Shown: positions 10,901-22,778 of the stretch, in pieces | Layout: every line of letters starts with the position of its first letter | Position numbering within the stretch: position 1 is the first letter of the stretch | Origin: Amphibalanus amphitrite | Lineage: Eukaryota; Arthropoda; Thecostraca; Balanomorpha; Balanidae | Reading direction: 5' to 3' | Length of the DNA stretch: 64,000 nt | Assembly: GCF_019059575.1 (NCBI RefSeq) | Contig: NW_024882745.1 | Span: 62,001 to 126,000, forward strand | Position numbers and translations under genes: made by a program | Notes under the pieces: model-generated | Told to the model about the DNA's origin: nothing | The model's input: the letters and a program-made list of their open reading frames with translations, nothing else | Database searches by the model: none

Positions 10901-13380
10901 TCTTGATTCTAATTAGCCATTATAATGCGGAACGCAGGGTCGAAATGATGGGGTTAGACTGTGCCTTATCTGGAGTGGGAGAGATAAGAGGAAGTAGTGT
11001 CTGTCTTCTGCTAAATTGGCTATTGTTTACAACGATTTTTTCCTGGATATTTTTGTTTATAGCTCACTCTTATGTTTACTCGAATTCGACATAAATCTAT
11101 CGCACTTTTTAGACATGCCTGAGCTACACTTCGTTTACTGTAGGTATTTCCACAACACTTGACTATTGCAACGCATGTCAACGCCATCAACGTTTGCTAG
11201 AAGACGTTTGCATTTTTACAGTCATCGGAAATTTATTTCATCAAATTTCTAGCCTATAGTAATGAAAAAGGAAAAGAGATTTCATAACAATTACCACTTG
11301 TGCCACATTATGTCTGGATTTTGTTGCACAATGTAAGAATTCATGCCGGCGGTGGAAGTTTTCCGTACAAAATGCGCTACGAGACCCACCCTCGGGGTCA
11401 ATCATCCTTCGAATGCTAATGGAAGTGGGCCATCTAAATCTTGCAGCGGCGTAATTGGGTTTCTGATATGTGAGATGCCAGTGGCTGATTTTGTGCCGAG
11501 CCACAGTGCTGACATCGCTTGGTCGCCGAAATGGGCCCCCAATAAACAACCGCTATCACTGGCCCTCCAGGCGCCGGCCGACGGCAGAGGGGCTGGGAAA
11601 AGGAACGGGTTAGGACAAATACATACGTGGTCTAAAATTCTACATATATTTAATTCAAGAGACAATATGCGCCTGATGCTAACTGATTCTATTATTAATC
11701 ACATGATTGATTATCATTGTTTTTAACATTATTATTATTAGTTTACAAAATGAGAATGATGACCTCGATAGACATTTAAACCTATCCCCATCATCATGAA
11801 CCACCACATGACTTATAGAAATATATGAATGACCAGTTTAACATGACACCGAAGAGCTGCATAGCACACCTGCTATCTACAACGAGCATGGTGTATGATA
11901 ATCACGTATTAATCGGTGCTCAGTTATCATAAATGCTTCCCGATGCGATTTTCTATTTTCCCTCCTACAACATCTCCTCTGCCCTCTCCTTTTGTTACAC
12001 TACTTTCTGCAGCTACTTCCAGCCACACGCCGGGATTCAAACTTCTGACAAACAGAGAGACAATGAGACAGAGGGCTGCTCAGTTTGAAGGAGCTCAGTC
12101 AGATGAGACGAGAAGACCGGGAGCTCGGTGGACCGTGGCGTCTCTGGCAGCCGCACTCGCCCTGTCTGGTCACCGCGCGTGCCGTAATGGAGCGTGACGA
12201 AATGTGACGGAGCCGACGAACCTCGCTGGGCGTCACGGAGAGCCGTGACGGTCACTGGTCGCAGGCCCGAGGGGTCAGGGAGGGAGGGTCTGACATGGCG
12301 GCCTGACATGGCGGTCTGACATGGCGGGAGAGTCTGGAGGTATGTGACATGGCGGTTAATTGGTATGAGTTCGCTGACTTATCTATTCTGACTTATTTTC
12401 CATTGACAACCTTCGTTCATCCGTCCGTCCGTCCATCACAGGTATCTTTTCCAAGTTTGTAAGTACATACCTACATACCTAAGTCTCTCCTTCCCGTCCG
12501 TTCAGCTGCCCATTTTCAGGCCCCCACCTATGTATATGATCCATACCTGTAAAAATCCAATGAGTCAATGAAGACCGCTGTATGTTGCTACTAATGGCAT
12601 ATATGTAGATTCCTCCTTAAGTTAGTCATGAATAGTTTCGTGCATATCTACAGTAAACAATTTGTAAAGCCCATGTTCGCAAGAAAACTGTTGAATAACA
12701 ATAGCACACGTGAGGTGAACGTTTGCTATCGCAGACAGTGATAGAACAGGAGCTCACCAATCGATGTAGATATGAATTTCTGAGCCGATGGCTTGCAAAA
12801 TATATGACCGTGAAAATAGCGAGAATATTTGCAGCTGAGCAGCAGCATCAATCACCAAACCTTCGTCTGAGGAAGCGTCTTTTAGGAATATCATTCCATT
12901 GTTTTACAGTGTTTTCTTCTTCTGCTATGCACCGGTCATTCCAGTGATTCCCTGAGGCTTTCTCAATTTCACATGTGTTGTTTTGGAAGCTTGAAATATT
13001 ACACCGCTTGAACTGATGGTTTGACCTAGGAATGTTTAAATGAGAAGTGCGAAATAAGGTTACACGTTTACTACAGCGGCACTGGCGAATAGCCTGGCAA
13101 CTGCTGTGCGAAACTAGCGGTGCTGAATGTTGAATGATGCTGCTCTGATCAATGTCGCCTGTTTGAAACTCATTCTTAAGTCTTATCTTATATAGCACAT
13201 TATCAATAAAAAGATAAGGTAACACAACACACTCAAACAGGCCTTTATGCACTTTATCATGTTGATTTTTGACGGGAATTCCTCTGGGATGAGATTGAGA
13301 CATACATACACTGACAACCAAAACGATTCTCTATTCCCTTTGATCATGGTGTGTCATGCTCCTATAACTCTGCCGTTTTC
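7986..13380. other. Gene-free stretch with scattered CpG islets
   Basis: No supported gene. CpG-rich islets at about 8420-8660, 9250-9600 and 12030-12300 are separated by AT-rich unique DNA. Frames up to 157 codons have no recognisable domain, and both strands stay open in the islets. A four-copy TGACATGGCGG cluster lies at 12291-12354. Confidence 0.6.
12291..12354 (+). repeat. Four-copy TGACATGGCGG cluster
   Basis: The 11-mer TGACATGGCGG occurs at 12291, 12304, 12317 and 12344, the first three at exact 13-bp spacing. Each contains ATGGC, the core recognised by YY1/Pleiohomeotic-type zinc-finger proteins. The regulatory reading is inference. Confidence 0.7.
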
Positions 13381-13693
13381 CTGGCGGAATGCCCTTAAAA
13401 TACTCAAATGATTCCTCAAATGATTCCTTTTAAGCATATCAGGGGTTTTGGTCTAAAACAACACCCTGATCATTTTCTTCGAACATACCCAAACTATACC
13501 CTCATTCTTTAAATACCTCCCTTGAATTCTTCTAATATACCCTAGTGTACAGTCTATGCCGCTACTGTCAGATACCGTACCTGTGCCGCTCGGCGCCTCC
13601 GGCGGTGACCGGTCGGCGGGCCGGGACTGGCCGGCCGGGCGGGCGAGGAGGACAGGCAGTCGCTCCCTGGACAGTGGACGTGTTGCTGACCAC

Positions 13694-13752
13694 TAACCCG
13701 CGCCCCGCTGGGCTATTCAGCCATACGCGCCCTGCTGGGGATAGAACCTTAA
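13694..13752 (+). mobile_element. Left-end relic of a TTAA-type (piggyBac-like) element
   Basis: TAACCCGCGCCCCGCTGGG, a short spacer, then CGCGCCCTGCTGGGG. This matches the left-tip architecture of the complete element at 39753-40937, where a terminal block, a spacer of about 13 nt and a second copy of the block occur in the same order. The right end is absent and the target reads CTAA rather than TTAA, so this is a degraded solo end. Confidence 0.6.
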
Positions 13753-13779
13753 CCCTCGTTTTGGATGTGTTACGATATA

Positions 13780-15088
13780 CGAGGGGCGTTCAAAAAGTTC
13801 TCGGCCCAACCATGAAGGAGTTGGAATTTCGGCCTGCAACGCGGTGTGTTCAATGATGTAGTATTGGGACGTCCACTTACGTAGCCATTAACCAATCTGC
13901 CCTGTGATTGGTTCAGGCTGCTAATTAATCGTAACATATAGTAGTTTGCTATTCCCGGTCAGAATGGGTGACGCCCAGAATAGAACAGTGATTTGGTTCA
14001 TGCATTGCAGAAAAATGCATCAAACGTTATTCACGAAAAGCTAGTGCCAACACATGTTGAGGTTTGTCTTTCTTACAGTAGCGTCAAAAAGTGGGCATCT
14101 CTGTTCAATTTTGGTCAAGAGATCATTAATGGTCACCCCCGCAGTGACCAGCCATCAACAGCGTTGACTCAAGAAAATATGAAAAAATAAGCACTTCTTT
14201 GTGAAAAATGACAAATGTTCTGGTCTGAAACAACGCAGCAGAAGCGGAATTGTCTATCAGGTTCCTCAAAGCCATTCTTCGACAGCGTATTAATATGTTT
14301 AAGATCTATGCAAGATGCATACCCCGTTTGCTGACTCCAGAGGAAAGGCAAACTCGAAAGGAGGCGTAACGCGAAAATTTTGACCCCTATTTTGAAGATC
14401 CAAAAGAGTTCATTGAACTACTTGTTACCGTGGAGGGATTGTGGGTGTCACACATTGACCCTCAGGGCGTGACCGAGTTGCACAAGTGGAAGCACACTGA
14501 GTAAAGGCCACCAAATGTGTGCGACGTGTTAAAGTCAGACGGCAAGGTGACAGTGGTTGCATTTTTGGATGATGGCGGGGCTCTGCTCGTCAACTTTCTA
14601 AAACAGGGGCGCACAATTAATGATGAATGCTACACCTCCCTTCGATAACAGTAGCGAGCAGCAGATATCAAGGAGAGACTAGGGAAGCTGACTAAAAGTG
14701 TGCGCCTGATCCAGGACCACGCACCAGCACACATGAGCAGGGTGACGATCAGCGAAGCAGTGAGCTGTGGCTTCGAGTTGTTGTCACAGCCACTTTTTTC
14801 TTCGTACCTTGCACCCTCAGGTTGCCACCTCTTCCCCAACATAAGGAAATTGCTTAGCAGTGGCAACTTCGCTGACAGCAAGGAGACAAAAGCAGCCGTC
14901 TTGGACGTGCCAGATGCGTCCAAAACCCACTTGGCTATGGAGACCCAGGGGCCTCTCGCGAAGCGCTGCGGGAAATATTTTTGTCTTAACGCTGGTTATT
15001 TGACTAAATGAACATTTTTGGTCTAATAAGTCGACGTCGTATCTCTGCTCCTTCATGGTCGGGCCGAGAACTTTTTGAACGCCCCTCG
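13780..15088 (+). mobile_element. Complete but degenerate mariner element
   Basis: A 41-bp inverted terminal repeat begins CGAGGGGCGTTCAAAAAGTT at 13780-13820 and is matched by the complement at 15048-15088 with a single mismatch. TA dinucleotides flank both tips (13778-13779 and 15089-15090), as expected for Tc1/mariner. The total length of 1309 bp is typical of an autonomous mariner. The interior carries a broken transposase gene on the plus strand. It lies inside inverted-repeat element Q and so is the younger of the two. Confidence 0.95.
13993..15011 (+). pseudogene. Mariner transposase, disrupted
   Basis: Fragments in more than one frame match the order of a mariner transposase. The N-terminal helix-turn-helix part ends in a stop near 14188. 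A middle part around 14540-14630 contains the FLDDGG block (normally FWD.G, carrying a catalytic Asp) followed by TINDE. The C-terminal part at 14700-15009 contains QDHAPAH and YLAPSGCHLFP. The DD34D family signature normally reads HDNAPAH and LAPSDYHLFP. Here the last catalytic Asp is replaced by Gly, so the protein would be inactive even without the stops and frameshifts. Confidence 0.9.
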
Positions 15089-15705
15089 TATAAAGGGAAA
15101 TCGGACGAGGGAGCTGAGAGTAAGGAGACAGTTTCTGAGCAAGCTTCTACGACGAATATACCTAGGGCATTATTATTTTCCCTTCTGGGTTTATGTGGGG
15201 TCTAATGCAAGAATACATTGAGATCAGTGATGGAAATCACAGAATAATACGGGAGTGTTACGTGGTATAATGCGAGTATAGTTTGCAAAATATTCCCCTT
15301 ATACGCTTAGAAGGAACATTAGAGGTTTCGATGTAAGGGTATTTTGGTAGGTTAAAAGGAGTGTACTGTGGGTATCGCAGGGAATAGAACAGGAATCATA
15401 TTCCTTTCCTCTTCGGTACTTACTAGGGTATATTAAAAGAATTCAAGGGAGCTATTTAAAGAGCAAGGGTATAGTTTGGGTATATTCGAAGAAATGATCA
15501 GGGTGTTGTTTTAGACCAAAACCCCTAATATGCTCAAAAGGAATCAAAAGGTTCTCAGTGTAGGGTATATTAGAAGAATTTCAGAGTGATATTTAAAGAA
15601 AGTGTATTTGGGGTATATTCGGAGAAATGATCAGGGTGTTGTTTTAGACCAATTCCCCTAATATGCTTAAAAGGAATCAAAACAGCTCTCAGTGTATATC
15701 GGGGG

Positions 15706-16440
15706 TGTATATTGCAAAGAAGGAAAATGTGTGAAGTTATAAAAGCTGCTCTTCTCTCCTTTTCAATGATCGTGCCAAACTTTTCAGCATTGTGACTTGT
15801 CAATAAACGTATCGGTGAAGTTGAGGATACGACAGAGAATAAACAATGATCCTCACATCCAAGGCATTCAGAAGCTCGTCTCTCTCTGTCGCCCGGAGCC
15901 AAACGCCCTAAATATTGGCTCTGAACCGTACCGGCGAGCTCAAATTACAGCGGCGAGCGCGTGCCGTGAAAGATGACCGTCCAATGGGCCGAATATAAAA
16001 CATCCCGACATTGACGACCGCATAATCAAGTACAGTAAAACCGTCATAAGCGCCGTGACCACAAATGCCACCGCTCAGCCGAGGGGAAATCGCCTGGAAA
16101 TCGCCTGGAGATCGTCGGTCCCCAGAGGAATCCAGCGGCTGCGCGTGCGCCGACACGCGCATTTACGCGCCATACGCATTTTATGTCGGACTAGTAGCGT
16201 TTTTATCAGCTTGTTTATGCGGGCCGAGGCAGGAAGATAGGGGCAGATATGCCTAGTGGTGGAAACATCGGAGTACAAAGAAGCCTATCCGCGCTCGTGT
16301 TGGATAGGGCTGCAGTCGAAAGATGCATGGTCACTTATCACACTGTGAAACGACCAAACACGAGCTGGGGTAGGTCTTGCCCAAATGATGACTTAATTGT
16401 ATACAAACAGAGAATAGCTAACCTCTTGTGGCACAGCATT
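15706..16440. other. Intergenic, CpG-rich centre
   Basis: No gene supported. A short CpG-rich patch near 16060-16200 keeps several frames open on both strands. The right edge meets the CACTG tip of the inverted-repeat complex at 16441. Confidence 0.6.
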
Positions 16441-18065
16441 CACTGTAAAAAAATCTTACAAGCCCCTTGTAGGAAAACCGCTGGCGCAAAAATGAGCATG
16501 CAGCGACGTGTAAAAATCGCCTCATATTTAGCTAGTAAGAGGGTACAAGCTTGTTTCGTTAGTAACTGACAAGCCCACGCCTCATAAACCGAGCACCCCC
16601 GTGTCAGCCCCTCGTTTCGTTATTCGGTACCTCGTTTGAAAACGAGGGCAAAACCAGCAGATCGGTACGCCGATCAGGCTCCTTAGCAGGACTCGCCTGG
16701 TAACCCAACCAGCTAGCGCCTGCTATTGCTGCCCAGTAGTAATACTAGCTCAATTGCGTCACCCCCCCCCCCTTCTCCCCAGCCGCCCCTCCGACAGCCA
16801 CGACAGCGTGCCAGCCACGTTACAAAAAAAAACACACAAAAATAACGTTTATTACTTATTAGCATACGATACAAAATATCTAAAATATACATATTACAAT
16901 ATCATAGTGGAGTGGTGCAAAAGCTGATTCGAGTCACCACCAATAACATTCACAAAATAATACGGTTGCATGAGACACGATCGGGCACTTCCACGGGCTC
17001 TGACGCAACGGCACTTACAACAGGCGAGTGAGCAAGTTGATCCTGCCATGTCAGGTACATTGTGCACTGTGCAGTCCATCCAATATTTGCCATACTTCGC
17101 AGATTCAAGCAAGTATTTTTTTCTGGGCGAGGCTTACCAACAGAAATATCGCTGGCTTCCGGTATACCTTCATGCCTCAGTCTCCCACAACTTTAAGCAG
17201 CTCTGCAAACAGAAAAGAAAATTAACTGCTGATTTTTTAAAATATCATTGAGGATGGCCTTATTATCTACATCAACTGACTTTTGTATAAGATAAATCAA
17301 TGTGAGGCAATATGTGTAGCTTACACATTTGGAAAAAAGGCTAGACAGCAACTGAAAGAAAGTCCGTCTTCCCATAGTCGGAATTCAAACCAAACAGTGG
17401 CCCACAACGGTCAAGGGATGAATTCTATGACGCAACATGTGTTCAGAATATTACAAAATAAACAAAATGTCGCCCATTGCTACGTAAATATCATACAATA
17501 TAACGTACCTTCGAAATATCCCAGTCCGAGAACTTCACAACGCACCGTGCCACAACACAACCGCACCAACCGCCGGCAGCCGCAGAACTGAACAATGGCG
17601 GCCGGAAATGACGGCCCCGCGCCGGAAGTGAAGGACGCGTTTTAGAAGCAGTCTCAGACTCGTCGCTGCTCACCGTAGCAGGAATTTATGAGGCACTACC
17701 GAATCAAAGTCGTTTCGTCTCATTCGGCAACACGAAAACCCTACCAGGACTAGTCCGATGATGAGTTTCCGACTAGGTGGCGTGTGCGCAGGATTATATT
17801 TAAAGCACGTGCAGGGCGGTGCCTCATTAGCCGACATAATAATGATATGACACGATAATGAAACAAGCATGTAACTAGCATGCAACAAGCTTCTGGCGGA
17901 TTTACTTATGAGACTATGCGTAGTTTTCCGACACAGCGCGAAATCTGTTGATAAGCAGGAAGGGGTGTTAGGGAAGCATTTAAGTTATTAGGTTACCGTT
18001 TGTAGCCAATTGTTTCACGAGGCCACTCTTTAACTAACAATTCTCAGGCTGATAATGTCCCTATA
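16441..18065 (+). repeat. Left arm of 1.6-kb inverted repeat
   Basis: Begins with the tip CACTGTAAAAAAATCTTACA and ends in GATAATGTCCCTATA. It is repeated in reverse complement at 18146-18464 joined to 23151-24461. Several predicted peptides of 60-102 residues read from the two arms are identical over their full length, so the arms are nearly identical in sequence. This arm is uninterrupted and preserves the empty target site (CTACCAGGACTAG, 17741-17753) of element Z. Confidence 0.9.
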
Positions 18066-18103
18066 CACTGTAAAAAAATGTCACGAGCCAATTCTATGAC
18101 AAG
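18066..18103 (+). mobile_element. Left terminal repeat of element W
   Basis: CACTGTAAAAAAATGTCACG followed by AGCCAATTCTATGACA. The same stretch is present inverted at 26147-26182. The tip shares its first 14 bases with the tip of the 1.6-kb arm at 16441 but diverges after that. It lies in the 80-bp loop between the two arms. Confidence 0.8.
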
Positions 18104-18145
18104 GAGTGGGTTACACGGTCGTCCATTGTACCTTGCTGTTATATA
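18104..18145 (+). repeat. 42-bp inverted repeat flanking the inserted arm
   Basis: Starts GAGTGGGTTACACGGTCGTC and ends GCTGTTATA. It is found as the reverse complement immediately outside the right arm at 24462-24503. If the arm between them is removed, the two halves would form a palindrome of about 84 bp centred on TATATA. This suggests a small palindromic insertion that was itself split at its TA-rich centre. Confidence 0.75.
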
Positions 18146-19779
18146 TAGGGACATTATCAGCCTGAGAATTGTTAGTTAAAGAGTGGCCTCGTGAAACAAT
18201 TGGCTACAAACGGTAACCTAATAACTTAAATGCTTCCCTAACACCCCTTCCTGCTTATCAACAGATTTCGCGCTGTGTCGGAAAACTACGCATAGTCTCA
18301 TAAGTAAATCCGCCAGAAGCTTGTTGCATGCTAGTTACATGCTTGTTTCATTATCGTGTCATATCATTATTATGTCGGCTAATGAGGCACCGCCCTGCAC
18401 GTGCTTTAAATATAATCCTGCGCACACGCCACCTAGTCGGAAACTCATCATCGGACTAGTCCTGAGCGCTATTGCATAAACATAAGATTTACGCCACCGG
18501 AGTAGATCTTAACTTTTTTACGAAACGGCCATACTCTACGAAACACCGTAAAACCTGTTGCATAAAGGCCGTGACCTACTTCGTAAATATTTGGAAAATC
18601 TAGGTATGACGTCATACATGAATGAAAATAGTGCCGGATTTCAGCACGAAATGCAGAAGAATGGTGACAATAATGAAAGCGATTAAAGTTCCAGTGTACT
18701 GAAATGTGTGAATCACGTTGTCTGGATAAGTGGTTCAAATCACCTTGAATTGATAGCGACTTTAGAAAACCTTTCGTACTTTTCAATATTCATGCGCCCT
18801 CCCACATCAAGCGGCGGTCGGCTTGGTAAACAACATCGATCGTGGCATCTTGGGAGTGTGGGATATTCTAAGATCATAGATAATTTGCCCTCACTATGGG
18901 TTTCAGTCGATATTCTACATAAATTTGCATAGAACTGAGTGCACTGTATCCGTCTAGAACAGTGCCGTAGCTGCTACTGCCACCTTTCGCCAATTAAGTA
19001 AGCTGAGATTTGTACACTCGCCGTCCGGTGGTTGCTAGGTAGGACACGAAAGTAAACAACATTCCAAAGAAGAATTTCAAGACAAGTGTCCAGCTTGGCT
19101 TGCAAGATCGAACAAGATCATCATTTGGTGGCTGAAAATGAAGAATTAAGATAACCAGGGCCCAGACTAACAAGTAAGTTTTCTAGTATAGCGAATGGTT
19201 AGTGAACAATTGTCGGTTCATTGGCAGCACACTGCTCACTGCTCAGCCCTTTCAGACCAATCGTGAGCTTTTTCAATAGTTAATGGTTAAAGCTAATGCC
19301 GCTACAATTCCTGATCTATATTTTCTTTTGGTGTATTTTGAATTTGGCATCGTGTTTATTAGCCTCAGCCCTCAATTACTCGCAACATTCCAATGTTCTG
19401 TCGCTTTTTTCTTCACCATTATCTACAATTAGGTAGGTATGTTGAAATGCCATATCATATTGATATGGTGTCAGGTGTCTTATCATTAAAATCATTTCAA
19501 AATCCACAAAATTACGTTTAATTATATATTTGCAAGCAACATGCTTTCGCGCGTTGAATTAGTAGGCACAAAACAGAATGCATTTAAGCTAGGTATTACA
19601 AGATGAATGCCTACCTATTCGTCTGTGGGCTTGCGTGATATTTTTCAGTTTCAAACGTAAGCATTAAGGGCATATCAGCATAGCATCTAGATACCTACTG
19701 GACTATTCTGAATCTGCCAGTGAATTGCTGATTACTTTCAATTCCCAGGCTTTAATTAAATGACATGGCTAATCAAATT

Positions 19780-19860
19780 TAATTAAATGGCACTGGCTAA
19801 AATTGGCTAATTAAATTTAATTAAATGCATTGGCTAAAATTGGCTTTAAAAAGTCAACTT
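19780..19860. repeat. Short TAATTAAAT / ATTGGCTAA repeat
   Basis: Three to four interleaved copies of TTTAATTAAAT and ATTGGCTAA(A) inside element Z. No wider structure is visible. Confidence 0.6.
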
Positions 19861-20153
19861 TACCAGTATAGCAGGGCACAGTCACAGACCTTTATGCTTG
19901 CATTCAAAGAAGGCTGAGAGCGAGGAGATACATGGTGTCATAAAAAGTTCATTATTCGCTCGATTTACTTTTTCCGCCTCTGTCTATATGTATCGCCTCT
20001 TTCCTGATTCCCTCAGTCCTCTCTCCTATTTCATGCTCTGTCAGCCACTTTGCCTTCGAAAATGATCTCCTCTCAATCCATTCGTTCTAGTCTTTCTGAT
20101 ACTTACCGACATCTTTATTTCTGTTTCAGGAATTTCTATCCGACTTCGTGGAG

Positions 20154-22153
20154 CACTGGCGGTCCCAGGGGGGGGCCACGGGGGCCATGGCCCCCCCTTT
20201 GGTGCTGAAAGGTGGGGCCATACTATCTTTTGGCCCCACCTTTCAGATCGAACAAAAGTCCTAGAAAAGCTTTTTGTATGTTTCATTTTCTTTCTTGCGC
20301 CATCAAAGGACGTAAATTTCACTCATGAGTGGGGTAAGTTTCGTATTCTGTCAATTTGGCGGTCAGCGTCGCTGGCATCGGTTCACGAGTATGGCCGCAT
20401 CTTACATGAAATATCAGCGTGGGTTTACTTGAGGCTCTCGTAGGCCCAGCAATGGCTGGCATGAGACCTCTTCGGCAGTGGCGGGTGGGCCCTGCCAAAG
20501 GAGCGTGGCTCTAAGACACTAAAGTAAGACCTCATGGGTTGGTGCTGTGCACCTCAGAAGCCCGGTGGTGACGCCGTATGCCGGCTTGGTTTCTTAAGGA
20601 TTAGCGTGGGATCTCCGGGGCCTGCATAGAGTTTGCATTAGCTAGTATGTAATTTCAGAGGCCTGTATGTAATGTGTACACAGTGGCGGTCGCGGGGGGC
20701 ATCAGGGCCATGCCCTCCCAGTCCCAAGGCACATAAAGGGGGCCATCATATCATTTGCCCCCCCCCCTCAAGCAACCGATGGGCCCCCATAGGTGTATGG
20801 GACCCTGGCCCTGATTCGATCGTCACGAGGCTAAAAAAACACGCCCACACCGGTCTTTGAGCGTCCAACACTGACCTCTGAGGGAACTTCAGTGGCGGTC
20901 AAGCGCCCACGTTGACCGCTAAGAGCCCACATCGACCTCTGAGGCCCCACATCTGACCTATGAGGACCCCTTACCGGCCTCAGGGGCCCCAACCGGCGTC
21001 TGAGGGTCTCACACCGGTCTCTAGTGGCCTTATTGCTGTCTCTGGTGTCCCAAGACGAACATTTAGGTGCCAATGAGGGCCCCGCATTGGCTGCTGAAGA
21101 CCCGATGCTGGCCTCTAAGGGCCTGCATTGGCCTCTGAGGAGGGCTCATCTTGGCCTTTGAGGGCCCTCTGCTGGCCTCTGGGTTCCAACGACGGCTCAT
21201 TCCGGTCTTTTAGGGCCCCACGCTGACCTCTGAGGGCCCCATGTTGGCCTGTAATGAGTAGGACCCACATAAGCCTCCGAGAGCCCAACTCGGTCTCTGA
21301 TAGTCTCAAACTACTGGCCTTTGCAGTTTGCAGGCCCTGTACTGGTCTCTGAGGGCCCTAAACTGGCCTCTAAGTGAAAACATACATGGGTGGGCTTCTG
21401 AAGATCACAGGGCTCACGCAGACTCCTGCACAGCCGTACGTTGGTCCTGATCGAGATTACTTTACGTCCTGATGGTCCCGCGCAGATTCCCTCATATTTC
21501 GACGTCGGGACCCCATGAGCCGGTGTTGGTCCTGGGGCTGGCAGAGACTGATGAAGTCTTTAGGGCTCAGGGCCAGTCTTTTTAGCAGTAGGACTATAAG
21601 GCAGGCTGAGTGAGCCCCAATAGAGCCGTTGCGAGGCCCCGCGCGAGCCGTGCGCGGCCCTCAGATGCCAGTTTTGAAAACCAGGAACCTGTGGGGCTGG
21701 GGGTCTCCAGAGGTCGGTGTACCTATTCTCTCCCGCCGCTAAACAGCTATATGGGTAAATGTCGTAGTCTGAAAATGATCTCTGGGTTTCACATGCTTGT
21801 TCAAAGCAAGAGGTATCCGTACTTTTCCGAATTGTTTTATTCTGGTAAGGTCATGAATCCGCGTGCCCGACCCGACCTTCCAGTATATGCTACACCGATC
21901 CGTCGCCGTGGTGCAGTGGCCCGACCGGTGGAAACACCGTGGGACGGGAAATGGAACTGGTGCCTTTGCCTTAAATGCTTAAAGATTTCACGCAAGAATG
22001 AGGTGGATGAAGCATAAGTAATGCCAACTGCGCGGCGCCTCGTGGACGTAAAAAATTAGCCGATCACCCCCCCCCCCCCAGTGACTGATAAATGTTATGT
22101 CCCGCGAGTGTGACTTTGGCCCCCCCTTTTGCGAGCGGCTGCGACCGCCAGTG
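20154..22153. mobile_element. Non-autonomous hAT with GC-rich word array (hAT-3), nested in Z
   Basis: Inverted tips CACTGGCGGTC and a perfect 8-bp duplication TCGTGGAG at 20146-20153 and 22154-22161 define a 2000-bp hAT. Poly-G/poly-C stretches with GGGCCATGGCCCC lie inside the left tip. A second, similar left tip (CAGTGGCGGTCGCGGGGGG) occurs internally at 20683, suggesting a nested or rearranged relative. The interior at about 20870-21400 carries GGCCTCTGAGGGCCC words, the complement of those in the hAT at 4194-6505. No transposase is present. A 135-codon frame near 21610 has no recognisable domain. Confidence 0.92.
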
Positions 22154-22746
22154 TCGTGGAGGAGTCTTCTGACCACGGCATTCGGCTGTTCTACATGAAG
22201 GTTGAAGAATCCCGCTGGGTTCAGCCGACAGAGGGCTCTGATAAATCGCCGATAGATGGCGGCTGCTACGCCAAGAGTCACTACCTTCGTTGAAATCGTC
22301 CTATCAGCAGCGTCTTATCCCGGTGTTGGCGCACTCGGGAAAAGTGAGGCTGTGCAAGCTCAGCATCATTTGTTCCCTTTTTTAAAAAGCGCTCTTCGTG
22401 TTACGATTACAGTGACATGTCAAGTTTACGTGGGTCTCTAGCTCAACTTGAATCGCGGCCGTATTGGTGCACAGACGTTCTCTGAATACGTATGGTACAT
22501 ACGTGCTAGAATCTGAGGCGAGTGTGTTTGGATGTTCACTAAAATCGTCAACGGAATGTGGGAACCAGAAATAAACATCGACACGGCTGATATGTTTGAT
22601 GACTAATGCGTCTGCAGTTCCTCAAACGAGCTACGAGCGTGGTCTAACGTCAGTCACCACCGTTGTAGTACAATTGTCGGGTACGACTATGCTTATATCA
22701 TGCTATCGCATTGGTTGAGAAATGAGAGGTGCGGTTGCAGTCTTTC

Positions 22747-22778
22747 TATAAATTGTTCGAGGATAAGAAAGCATCAGT
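22747..22778 (+). promoter_or_regulatory. Possible core promoter inside Z (TATA + TCAGT)
   Basis: TATAAA at 22747-22752 and TCAGT at 22774-22778, with the A of the initiator 29 bases downstream of the first T of TATA. That is the canonical arthropod spacing. No long frame follows within Z. Transcription would run rightward out of Z toward the transcript-like structure in the right arm. Chance occurrence cannot be excluded. Confidence 0.4.

Larger units (their letters stand above)
13385..15705. mobile_element. Inverted-repeat element Q, split by mariner
   Basis: A segment of about 120 bp at 13427-13550 (containing GGGTGTTG/CAACACCC, GTATAGTTTGGG and GGGTATATTAGAAGAATTC words) recurs inverted at about 15423-15545. 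It recurs again, diverged, at 15553-15680 with a period of about 133 bp. The left copy and the two right copies bracket a mariner and a short CpG-rich stretch. Outer borders are not sharp and no target duplication was identified. It is probably a non-autonomous DNA transposon. Confidence 0.65.

Noticed and set aside
18700..18750. Possible tRNA B box (GGTTCAAATCACC)
   Set aside because: No A box or acceptor-stem complement at the right distance.
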